From contig NZ_JAVRIF010000011.1 in NCBI RefSeq assembly GCF_031846185.1, positions 61,193-125,192 of the forward strand: a stretch of DNA of 64,000 nt, given 5' to 3'. Below are positions 8,384-16,740 of the stretch, piece after piece. The notes under the pieces were generated by a model, which was not told the DNA's origin, ran no database searches, and saw nothing but the letters and a program-made list of their open reading frames with translations. The DNA is from Thalassotalea_H castellviae. Its GTDB lineage: Bacteria > Pseudomonadota > Gammaproteobacteria > Enterobacterales > Alteromonadaceae. The position numbers and the translations under genes are program-made. Numbering within the stretch: position 1 is the first letter of the stretch; each line of letters starts with the position of its first letter.

Positions 8384-9648
8384 TATCCTGAAACCCTCTC
8401 TGGTACTGGCTTAGTTTTTTCATTTTTACTGTAGAACCAAAGTGCTACGAAAAATCCAAAATATCCAAAAGTGGCAATTCGACCGATTAAATTAGCTAAA
8501 TCAGTTGCCGGCATAGTACCTAAAATACCTAACACGATAAAACAAATAGCAAACTGAGTTAGGTTTAAGAAATGTACTTTACTACGATACTTAAGTGCTT
8601 TAACGGCACCACGATCAAACCATGGTAAGGCGAATAACATACCGATCGCTGCGAACATGGTGATCATCCCTAATAATTTGTCAGGAATAACACGTAAAAT
8701 GGTAAAGAAAGGTCCAAAATACCATACTGGAACAATATGCTCTGGCGTTTTCAAACCATTTGCAGGTTCAAAGTTTGGCGCCTCAATAAAGTAACCACCA
8801 CCTTCTGGAGCAAAGAACATCACCCAACAGAATAATATTAAGAAACCAACCACACCCATAATATCTTTAACCGAATAGTATGGATGGAACGGTATCGCGT
8901 CGACAATATCGTATTTATCAGAATAATGTTTATGGAATTTAAACTTACTAAGTTCTTCCGGTTTGACACTACCTTTAGGTTTCTTAATATCAGTCCCTTC
9001 AGGGTTATTAGAACCCACTTCATGTAAGGCTAAAATATGTAAGAAAACCAACACAACCAATACCAGTGGTAGCGCAACTACATGTAATGCAAAGAAACGG
9101 TTAAGTGTGGCACCAGAGATTACATAGTCACCTTTGATCCATATCGTTAATTCTTCACCAATGACAGGGATAGCACCAAAGAGCGATATAATGACTTGTG
9201 CTCCCCAATAACTCATATTACCCCAAGGTAATAAGTAACCCATAAAGGCTTCAGCCATCAATACTAAGAAGATTAACATGCCAAAAATCCACAATAATTC
9301 ACGTGGTTTTTGATAAGAACCATACATCATGCCGCGGAACATATGCATATATACAACAATAAAGAATGCCGAAGCCCCTGTTGAATGCATATAACGTAAC
9401 AACCAACCGTAATCAACATCACGCATGATGTATTCGATTGATGCAAAAGCGCCTTCGCCTGAAGGCTCATAGTTCATGGTTAACCAAATACCCGTTAAAA
9501 TTTGGTTGACTAAAACCAACATGGCTAACGAGCCAAAGAAATACCAAAAGTTAAAGTTTTTAGGTGCTGGATATTGTGCTAAATGCTTATTCCAACAATC
9601 TGTTACGGGTAAACGCTTGTCAATCCAAGCCATAAAATTTGCAAACAT
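8383..9648 (-). CDS. petB: Ubiquinol-cytochrome c reductase, cytochrome b
   Basis: Cytochrome b carries the two b-type haems and the quinol oxidation and reduction sites of complex III. It has about eight or nine membrane helices. Conserved features include YMHSTGASAFFIVVYMHMFRGMMYGSY (haem-ligand helix), GYLLPWGNMSYWGAQV, ALHVVALPLVLVVLVFLHI (second ligand pair) and the quinol-site PEGGGYF/PxW-like region followed by TPEHIVPVWYFGPFFTILR. At 421 residues the b6- and subunit-IV-like parts are fused, as in proteobacteria. It overlaps both neighbours by one base. Confidence 0.97.
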   Translation of the reverse strand: MFANFMAWIDKRLPVTDCWNKHLAQYPAPKNFNFWYFFGSLAMLVLVNQILTGIWLTMNYEPSGEGAFASIEYIMRDVDYGWLLRYMHSTGASAFFIVVYMHMFRGMMYGSYQKPRELLWIFGMLIFLVLMAEAFMGYLLPWGNMSYWGAQVIISLFGAIPVIGEELTIWIKGDYVISGATLNRFFALHVVALPLVLVVLVFLHILALHEVGSNNPEGTDIKKPKGSVKPEELSKFKFHKHYSDKYDIVDAIPFHPYYSVKDIMGVVGFLILFCWVMFFAPEGGGYFIEAPNFEPANGLKTPEHIVPVWYFGPFFTILRVIPDKLLGMITMFAAIGMLFALPWFDRGAVKALKYRSKVHFLNLTQFAICFIVLGILGTMPATDLANLIGRIATFGYFGFFVALWFYSKNEKTKPVPERVSG

Positions 9649-10238
9649 TACGCTTCTCCTTGACCAACACCAATTAAGACGGTGGTTTCAGTTGGGAATG
9701 AATGCTCTGGCACTACTAAGTTAGTAGGAGCAGGAACACCTTGGAATACACGACCAGCCATATCAAATTTTGAACCATGACATGGGCAGAAGAAACCGTC
9801 TTTAACACCTTCAACTTGTTCTTCAAAAGTACCTTGATGATATGTTGGAGCACAACCTAAGTGAGTACATACACCTAGCGCCACCATATATTCAGGTTTG
9901 ATAGAACGGTATGCATTGGCTGCATATTCAGGCTGTTGAGGTTCCGCAGATTGTGGATCACGTAATTGATCTTCGTGATTGGCTAAAGCGTTTAACGTTT
10001 CTTCCGTACGACGTATCACATAGACGGGTTTACCGCGCCATTCAGCACGAATTAATTGACCAGGCTGTAATTTACCTACATTGATTTCTACGGGAGCCCC
10101 GGCAGCTTTCGCACGCGCACTTGGGTTCCAAGATCCAATGAAAGGCACTGCCACACCGACAACACCAACACCACCAACTACCGAAGTAGCAGCAGTTAAA
10201 AAGCGTCGACGGCCGTTATTCACGGGCGTATTGCTCAT
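9648..10238 (-). CDS. petA: Ubiquinol-cytochrome c reductase, Rieske iron-sulfur subunit
   Basis: The Rieske protein takes the first electron from ubiquinol. A twin-arginine signal (R10-R-R-F-L-T) and the following hydrophobic helix hold it at the membrane. The [2Fe-2S] motifs are C124-T-H126-L-G-C129 and C151-P-C153-H154; ligands are C124, H126, C151 and H154, with C129 and C153 forming the disulfide. First gene of petABC; its stop shares one base with the petB ATG. A 270-bp upstream gap holds the promoter. Confidence 0.97.
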   Translation of the reverse strand: MSNTPVNNGRRRFLTAATSVVGGVGVVGVAVPFIGSWNPSARAKAAGAPVEINVGKLQPGQLIRAEWRGKPVYVIRRTEETLNALANHEDQLRDPQSAEPQQPEYAANAYRSIKPEYMVALGVCTHLGCAPTYHQGTFEEQVEGVKDGFFCPCHGSKFDMAGRVFQGVPAPTNLVVPEHSFPTETTVLIGVGQGEA

Positions 10239-10358
10239 CCAACATCTCCAATTATTATTTTATTTAAACATGTTCGTTGTTTACGAAAACTAAATCAGTG
10301 CCACACACACACCGGTTCTTTTTTGTTCAAATGAAACTAACGACAAAAAATTTTTCTG

Positions 10359-10387
10359 ATCATAAAGAAAACCCCTATTTTTTACAA
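10359..10387 (-). promoter_or_regulatory. Predicted sigma-70 promoter of petABC
   Basis: On the minus strand TTGTAA (-35) and TATGAT (-10) are 17 bp apart, about 120 bp before the petA start. This is the best-scoring pair by eye in the gap between mrcB and petA. The call is a consensus match only. Confidence 0.5.
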
Positions 10388-10468
10388 GGTAAATAAGGCA
10401 GTTACCTCAGCAAAAATCTATTTATTTTGAAAGCTCATGCAAACTCAACATGACAGATGCAAATGATT

Positions 10469-10490
10469 ATTATTTATTATAATAAATAAT
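10469..10490. repeat. Perfect 22-bp AT-only palindrome
   Basis: ATTATTTATTA is followed at once by its exact reverse complement. It sits just beyond the mrcB terminator hairpin. All-AT composition makes it easy to extrude or bend; it could also supply U-rich sequence to the mrcB transcript end. Confidence 0.6.
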
Positions 10491-10495
10491 CGCAT

Positions 10496-10515
10496 GGCGG
10501 GTTATTTTACCCGCC
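10496..10515 (-). terminator. Hairpin at the mrcB stop codon
   Basis: GGCGGGT and ACCCGCC form a 7-bp GC-rich stem whose loop region contains the mrcB TAA stop. On the minus strand it is followed after a short gap by the AT-rich palindrome rather than an immediate U-tract, so termination may be diffuse. Confidence 0.55.
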
Positions 10516-12840
10516 AAAAAGTTTTTCAAACCACGAAGGCTCTTTAGTTTGTTCAGTTTTATGCTGCTTGCATGAATCGTTTAATTTTAAGCCTTCATAA
10601 ATAGCGGGATAGAGAATGGCATTGTTACACGCAACTTCTAAGGCGTGCCCAGTTTCTTGGTCAAATGGTACAAGTTTGACACCTGTTGGCTGTGCTATTT
10701 GTTTGTTCACGACACCAATTTGCTGTAAATATTCGGCAAATAAGGTCAGTGCACCACTACTGCCAGTAAAATCAGTCGCTTTATTATCATCTCGCCCTAA
10801 CCATGTTGTGACCATATGTTTAGCATCATAGCCAACAAACCAACTATCACGTTGATCATTAGTCGTTCCGGTTTTACCGGCGACTACTTTATTTTTTAAT
10901 CGCCAACTGAGCGATCTTGCGGTGCCCTGTTGTGTGACTTGCGTTAACATAAAATCGGTTAAATAACTCGCTTGTACAGAAAAATATGGAGTAGATTCAA
11001 CCACATGTTGAAAGAGCGTTTCACCCTGCGCTGAAATGACTGACTCAACTACATGGCTTTGCACATGCTCACCTTGATTAGCGATAGGCAAATATAGCTG
11101 ATTTACTTGATAAGGCGACATATTAATCGACCCAAGTAATAACGAAGGTCTTAAAGTAATATCATCGTTATACCCTAATAAATGAATAATATCAGCGACA
11201 TTATCTAAACCTAATGCCATCCCCAAATTAATCGTAGGTATATTTAATGATTTAACTAAACTTGTAAAAATAGAGACTTTGCCACGATACTCTCCATCAT
11301 AATTTTTAGGTCGCCAGACTTCACCGTCGTTTAAATCAAAACTTAATGCTTTATCATCGAGTAATGTGCCTAACTGATATTGTTGATAACGCTCTAATGC
11401 GGCAAGATAAATAGCGGGTTTAATTAAGGAGCCAATCGGTCGCTTAGCATTTAATGCACGATTAAATCCAGCGTAGCCACTTTTTTTATCCCCAACGAGT
11501 GCTTTAATTTCACCGCTTTTAATATCGGTTAATATCATAGCGACTTGCAGATCGTGTTCATTTTTCTTCGCTAGTTCAATCAATTGTTTATTAACTGTTT
11601 TTTCTAAAGCGATTTGTTCAGACACTGAAAAGGTGGTAAAAACTCGTATGCCCGATTGTTGTAAAGCTGGTGAAAGCAACTCAGATAATTCTTTTTTAAC
11701 TAATTGCAAATAAGCGGGAAATTTCTGTTTTTTGGGTGCCAATCGACGTGACGTTCTAATTTCAAGAGGTGTTTCTAACGCTAATAAGTAATCCTCTTTC
11801 GACATATATTCTTCTTTAAACATCAACTTCAGCACTAAATCTCGTCGTTTTTTAGTGCGCACAGGATAGCGCCAAGGATCATAATAACTCGGTCCTTTTA
11901 TCACCCCTATTAACGTCGCCATTTGTGCATTGCTAAGTTGCGCGATATTTTCGCCAAAATAAAATTCTGCAGCCAAACCAAAGCCATATATACCATTGGC
12001 AAAATGCTGTCCTAAGTAAACTTCATTTATATACGCTTCGAGTAATTGATCTTTACTGTATCGATACTCTAACAACAGCGACATGATAGCTTCATTCACT
12101 TTGCGCCATAGTGTTTTATCGCGCGTTAGATACATATTTTTGACTAATTGCTGCGTTAAAGTACTCCCCCCTTGCACGGTTCTTCCGGCTTTTAAATTAT
12201 TATAAAGTGCTCGTAAAATACCCAGCGGGGAAATACCAGCATGAAAATAAAAGTCTCTGTCTTCAACAATTAACAAAGTATCGAGTAGTTTTTCGGGAAC
12301 CGATTGCAAAGGGATCAACACGCGATCTTCTTTATTTTCGGGGATGATTCGCCCCATTAAATAAGGTTCAATTTCAACATAATTAGTAGTTTGATTATCA
12401 AGATATAATTGACTTACTTCTTGAATTTGACCTTTTAATTTGACATCGATAGTGACGATATCAGACGCTTCAACACCTGCGCCAAAGTCAAAAGCACGAC
12501 GATATATAATGATGCGTTTTTTAGAAATGGCAAAATCGCCCGGCTTTTTAACCGCATTAGTATGTCGATATCCCGTAAGTAACAAGTTATCTTTCAAGCG
12601 AGTTAAATTAATTTCATCGCCTAAGTGAAAACGTTCGACCTTGCCAAACACTTGTACCGGAACTTGCCAGCGTTGTCCTTCAAACTTTTCAACCACTTTC
12701 GCATCAAGATACAAGGTATAAAATGCTAATAAAATGAGTAAAATGAAGGTAAGTTTTGCGGACAATACAAGCGCCCACTTTAATTTAGACGCTTGTTTTT
12801 TATTACCTTCTGTAGGCGTTTTCTGTTTTTCTGACACCAA
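10507..12840 (-). CDS. mrcB: Bifunctional penicillin-binding protein 1B
   Basis: PBP1b polymerises and cross-links peptidoglycan. After a short cytoplasmic Lys-rich tail there is one membrane helix (about 25-45), a UB2H-like region, then the GT51 glycosyltransferase domain with EDRDFYFHAGISP, GGSTLTQQLVKN and EAYINEVYLGQ. The transpeptidase domain has the catalytic SLIK (SxxK), the SLN triad and KTGTT. Length 777 is close to E. coli PBP1b. The outer-membrane activator LpoB is not in the window. It is followed 7 bp upstream by the CNNM gene on the same strand, probably one transcript. Confidence 0.96.
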   Translation of the reverse strand: MVSEKQKTPTEGNKKQASKLKWALVLSAKLTFILLILLAFYTLYLDAKVVEKFEGQRWQVPVQVFGKVERFHLGDEINLTRLKDNLLLTGYRHTNAVKKPGDFAISKKRIIIYRRAFDFGAGVEASDIVTIDVKLKGQIQEVSQLYLDNQTTNYVEIEPYLMGRIIPENKEDRVLIPLQSVPEKLLDTLLIVEDRDFYFHAGISPLGILRALYNNLKAGRTVQGGSTLTQQLVKNMYLTRDKTLWRKVNEAIMSLLLEYRYSKDQLLEAYINEVYLGQHFANGIYGFGLAAEFYFGENIAQLSNAQMATLIGVIKGPSYYDPWRYPVRTKKRRDLVLKLMFKEEYMSKEDYLLALETPLEIRTSRRLAPKKQKFPAYLQLVKKELSELLSPALQQSGIRVFTTFSVSEQIALEKTVNKQLIELAKKNEHDLQVAMILTDIKSGEIKALVGDKKSGYAGFNRALNAKRPIGSLIKPAIYLAALERYQQYQLGTLLDDKALSFDLNDGEVWRPKNYDGEYRGKVSIFTSLVKSLNIPTINLGMALGLDNVADIIHLLGYNDDITLRPSLLLGSINMSPYQVNQLYLPIANQGEHVQSHVVESVISAQGETLFQHVVESTPYFSVQASYLTDFMLTQVTQQGTARSLSWRLKNKVVAGKTGTTNDQRDSWFVGYDAKHMVTTWLGRDDNKATDFTGSSGALTLFAEYLQQIGVVNKQIAQPTGVKLVPFDQETGHALEVACNNAILYPAIYEGLKLNDSCKQHKTEQTKEPSWFEKLFGG

Positions 12841-12847
12841 TGCCTCG

Positions 12848-13915
12848 TTATTCTTTTTCTGATGAATGCTCTTCAGACACTTTTACATTATTAGACTTTA
12901 AACGTTGTCGAAATTGTGCTTTCGCTAACTTCTGCATATCAACGACTTGATCACTTTCATCGACGATTTCACGCCCAAGTAAGGTTTCTATTGCATCTTC
13001 AAGTGTCACTAGACCAGCGGTTTGACCAAATTGGTCTTCAACAAGAAAAATATGATCATTACGTTTAATAAAAATATCGAGTAACAATAATACGGGTAAG
13101 TTTTCTGACACCCGATGGATTGGCAACATAATTGATTGTATAGGTTGCTCTCCCTTTCCTTGCAATTCTATTTGAAATAAATGGGCTTTTAATACCACAC
13201 CAACAATATTATCAACCGTTTGGTCAAAAACAGGAATACGGGTAAAATTTGCGGTTTTCTCAGCAGCCAAAGCATCAGATACTGACGTTTGTTGATCAAG
13301 CGCATGTACAACACTTCGAGGCGTTAAAATATTGATAACTTTCATTTCTCGCAAAGTTAAAATATTTTCAACCAACTGATTTTCTTGATGATATAAAGAG
13401 CCATCTTTATGCCCTAACGCAGCAAAAGCTCTGATTTCATCACGACTCACAACATCCGATTTACCGTTATTAAATAACCGAGTTACCAAAGATGAGAACC
13501 ATACCAACGGATAAACAACTTTCACTAAAAAGCTGATGATATAGGCAGAAGGAATCGCTAATTTACGCCAGAACTTAGCGCCAATGGTTTTTGGAATGAT
13601 TTCTGATAGATATAAAATGGCTAACGTTAGTAAGAATGCAATTAAGGTTTCTTTTTCTTCGCCAAACACTCTTATCGCTTGTGCACCTACCCCAGCAGCC
13701 CCCATAGTGTGAGCAAAAGTGTTTAAAATCAAAATACTTGAAATAGACTTATCAATATTTTTTTTAACCGTTTTGAGCACCTTGCCACCTAACGGTCGTT
13801 GTTTTAGCGTTTTTTCAACAAAACTCGGCGTAACCGATAATAAAACCGCTTCTAGAATGGAACATAAAAATGAAACACCAATGGCAATCGCTAAATAGGT
13901 GATAAGTAAAGTCAT
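12848..13915 (-). CDS. CNNM (DUF21) and CBS-domain membrane protein
   Basis: Proteins of this group are tied to magnesium/cobalt transport or homeostasis. The N-terminal DUF21/CNNM region (about 1-170) has several membrane helices with the conserved LSEIIPKTIGAKF signature. A CBS pair follows (about 185-330): MKVINILTPRSVVHALD... and HRVSENLPVLLLLDIFIKRNDHIFLVED, with GLVTLEDAIETLLGREIVDE. The C-terminal CorC_HlyC domain of longer relatives is missing, giving 355 residues instead of about 420. The tail is charged. Confidence 0.88.
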   Translation of the reverse strand: MTLLITYLAIAIGVSFLCSILEAVLLSVTPSFVEKTLKQRPLGGKVLKTVKKNIDKSISSILILNTFAHTMGAAGVGAQAIRVFGEEKETLIAFLLTLAILYLSEIIPKTIGAKFWRKLAIPSAYIISFLVKVVYPLVWFSSLVTRLFNNGKSDVVSRDEIRAFAALGHKDGSLYHQENQLVENILTLREMKVINILTPRSVVHALDQQTSVSDALAAEKTANFTRIPVFDQTVDNIVGVVLKAHLFQIELQGKGEQPIQSIMLPIHRVSENLPVLLLLDIFIKRNDHIFLVEDQFGQTAGLVTLEDAIETLLGREIVDESDQVVDMQKLAKAQFRQRLKSNNVKVSEEHSSEKE

Positions 13916-13962
13916 AAAATTTTAATACGTTAAATAAGCTAAAAAAACCATTGTAAACCACG

Positions 13963-16506
13963 TTAAGGCGCTTTCATATGCCTTTTGGTTTTGTTTGTTG
14001 GTTGAGCACTAGCAGGATCATCAGGCCAGTAATGCTTCGGGTATTGAGCCTTCATGTCTTTTTGTACTGCTTTATAACTCCCTTGCCAAAAGCCTGCTAA
14101 ATCAGCAGTCACTTGAATAGGCCTTTGTGCAGGAGAAAGCAGTTCAAAAGTTAAATTTACCTTAGCACTGTTTCCGCCAACCGTTGGCGTTATTTTTAAA
14201 CCATAAACTTCTTGCATTGGTAAAGAAACAATTGGCGCTTGTTCAAGGCTATAACGGATGGCACATTTTCTTCCCGTTGGACCCACGTAATAACTCGGAG
14301 CATAGGTATTCAATTGTTGTTGCTGTTGATAATCAAGCAAAGTTAATAGCATTTCTGAGACATTCAACTTTGCAATTTGAGCACGATGGGTTATATCGCT
14401 AATGAAAGGTTGTAACCATAACGACGACCTTTCAATAAGTGAACGCTCACTTACGTCAGGAAGTTTCAATTCACTAAACGTTAAGTTAAGCCATTGCCAT
14501 CGTAACCATAAGTTTTTATCTTCAGATTGCCAGTTTAATAAAGACAGGCCATTTTTGCGTAATTGCGCTTGCCATAAAGCAAAAATTTTTTCTCCACTAA
14601 TTAGCGATTTATCTGGTTTTTCTTTAAGAAGAATGGCACCTATTTTCTGCTGATTCACCGCCAAAATTCGTCCTGACTTTTCATCAAACGTAAGATGTTC
14701 GTGCATGCTAGTTTTTACCAAAGACCAGGCTAGAAGCTGTTCAATATCAACAATAGCAGCAATACGTAATTGCAGTTGCTGCTGAAACTGAGTGACATGG
14801 GCAGCCACTAAATACTCTTCGTTGTTTAACGCATCAGCAAATGCTAATTTAATGCCTTTACCATTACTGGCTAAGTAATCCCCCTGATCATTTCTTCTTT
14901 TTAATAACCTTTCTGGGTACGCTAAATAAACCAGTAAACCTAGATTATCAAGCGGTAACTTTTCTATTTGCTGCGAATTGCCTAATTCAATTGATATGTT
15001 TTCAGCGAGTTTATTGGCTTGTCGCATTATTTGCCGCGCTTTATAATTTTGAGTTTTTGAAAGAATAAAACGTACCCGTTGCACAATATCGCTATTGTCG
15101 CGCGCTTGCTCAATTGAAAAAACATCTCGCTCTTCTAATAATGCCGCTAAGATACAAGCGAGATAAGCCAGTCCTTGACAGTGATATTTTTTTTCAAGCG
15201 ACTTTGCTTGAATAATCATATGCGCAAACCGTGCATGACAGGATAAGTTAACAACTTGTTGTCCATGACGGGTTAACTGCCTTTTGTCGTCGACAACGTC
15301 AATATTTTTTAATGTTTGCCAAGCTTGCTCCTCCATTATTTCATTGGGAAGATCTAAAAATGGCATGTCTTTTAAACGGCTGACTTGCCAACGTGCGGCT
15401 TCAATCACAACAGGCAAAATATCCGCTTGATGAATAGCGAGACCATTTTGCATTGCTCGTCGATGAAACTCTTCTTCATCAAATAATCGAATACAGTGAC
15501 CCGACGATAATCGTCCTGCCCTGCCCATTCGTTGTATCGCAGAAGATTTAGCGATATTTCGCTGTGTTAATTTATTGGTTAACGTGCTTTCATCATAAAG
15601 GGCTACTTTTTCAAGACCAGAGTCGATAACAATATTAATGCCTTCAATGGTTAAGCTTGTTTCAGCTATATTAGTGGTGAGGACAATTTTCCTAACATTG
15701 GCTTGGCATGGTTTAATCGCTTGTTGTTGTTCAACAAGGCTAAGGTCACCATAAAGCGGACAAATGATTAACGTATCATTCGCTCTCTTATTTAATGCCG
15801 AAGCAAGGTAACGGATATCGCCGCTACCTGGCAAAAAAACTAACATTGAGCCATCATGCATTTTCAGTGTTTGCAGGATCACTGCAAGTATTTGTTCTCG
15901 CCAAGGCTGATTATTTTTAATTGGCTGATATTCAAGAGTAACGGGAAAACTGCGACCTTGGATATGTAAACAGACGGCATCAGGTAAAGCATTTGCTAAT
16001 TCATCACTGGCTAACGTTGCTGACATTAACAATAAAGTTAAATCTTCTCGTAACCCCTGTTGAATATCGCGAGCTATAGCAAATGCTAGATCCGCTTGCA
16101 ATGAACGCTCATGAAATTCATCAAAGATCACTAGTGACGTATTAGTTAATTCAGGATCCGCTTGCATAATTTGCACGAAGACGCCTTCGGTGATCACTTC
16201 TAAACGAGTATATTCAGACACCTTACTTTCATTACGGAGCCGATAACCGACACGTTTTCCAACGGTTTCTCCTAATTGACTAGCTAAATAGGTCGCAATA
16301 TTTTTTGCCGCGACACGCCTTGGTTGTAGTAAATAGATTTTACGTTGTGACAACTCCGGCAATTCAGGTTGCTCTGCTAATAACCATAACGGTAATCGAG
16401 TGGACTTACCCGCTCCAGGTTCGGCGGATAAAATCAATGTGCGATGTAATTTCAAACTACTCAGAAATTTAGCTTTGAGGTTATCAATAGGTAAAGGCGT
16501 TGGCAT
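13963..16506 (-). CDS. hrpB: ATP-dependent helicase HrpB
   Basis: HrpB is a DEAH/DExH-box helicase whose cellular substrate is not settled. Walker A is G31-A-G-K-S-T, followed by QPRRVAAKNIA (Ia), the DEFHERS box (II), LMSATLA (III), and the C-terminal motifs TNIAETSLTIEGI and QRMGRAGR. A helicase-associated region and the HrpB-specific C-terminal domain (TVGGNSAKVNLTFELLSPAQRPIQVTADLAGFW) complete 847 residues, slightly longer than the E. coli protein. The gene stands alone on the minus strand, 47 bp after the CNNM gene. Confidence 0.96.
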   Translation of the reverse strand: MPTPLPIDNLKAKFLSSLKLHRTLILSAEPGAGKSTRLPLWLLAEQPELPELSQRKIYLLQPRRVAAKNIATYLASQLGETVGKRVGYRLRNESKVSEYTRLEVITEGVFVQIMQADPELTNTSLVIFDEFHERSLQADLAFAIARDIQQGLREDLTLLLMSATLASDELANALPDAVCLHIQGRSFPVTLEYQPIKNNQPWREQILAVILQTLKMHDGSMLVFLPGSGDIRYLASALNKRANDTLIICPLYGDLSLVEQQQAIKPCQANVRKIVLTTNIAETSLTIEGINIVIDSGLEKVALYDESTLTNKLTQRNIAKSSAIQRMGRAGRLSSGHCIRLFDEEEFHRRAMQNGLAIHQADILPVVIEAARWQVSRLKDMPFLDLPNEIMEEQAWQTLKNIDVVDDKRQLTRHGQQVVNLSCHARFAHMIIQAKSLEKKYHCQGLAYLACILAALLEERDVFSIEQARDNSDIVQRVRFILSKTQNYKARQIMRQANKLAENISIELGNSQQIEKLPLDNLGLLVYLAYPERLLKRRNDQGDYLASNGKGIKLAFADALNNEEYLVAAHVTQFQQQLQLRIAAIVDIEQLLAWSLVKTSMHEHLTFDEKSGRILAVNQQKIGAILLKEKPDKSLISGEKIFALWQAQLRKNGLSLLNWQSEDKNLWLRWQWLNLTFSELKLPDVSERSLIERSSLWLQPFISDITHRAQIAKLNVSEMLLTLLDYQQQQQLNTYAPSYYVGPTGRKCAIRYSLEQAPIVSLPMQEVYGLKITPTVGGNSAKVNLTFELLSPAQRPIQVTADLAGFWQGSYKAVQKDMKAQYPKHYWPDDPASAQPTNKTKRHMKAP

Positions 16507-16637
16507 GTAAATTTACTTTATCTTTTTCATACTTTTATTTTAAGGACTTATAGCAGAAGTTCCATACATTTAACGAGACAGGAATGTCGTTCTACTTATT
16601 TAAACGGTGTATTAACGCCTAATGAAATGACTAATTG

Positions 16638-16666
16638 TTGTCATCGATACGTCACTATACTGTCAT
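16638..16666 (+). promoter_or_regulatory. Candidate Pho box (PhoB site) before the surface lipoprotein
   Basis: Three 7-mers, TTGTCAT, ACGTCAC and CTGTCAT, follow each other with 4-bp spacers, so the GTCA cores repeat exactly every 11 bp. This is the layout of a PhoB binding site (CTGTCAT direct repeats, 11-bp period). A weak -10 (CAAAAT, 16674-16679) lies at the expected distance. It is 75 bp before the ATG of the gene at 16741. Confidence 0.55.
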
Positions 16667-16740
16667 CTCTGCGCAAAATTTTTGTCACAAACATGCCATA
16701 AAGTATTGAAAAATAATTCGACTCACTTAATGGTAAAATA

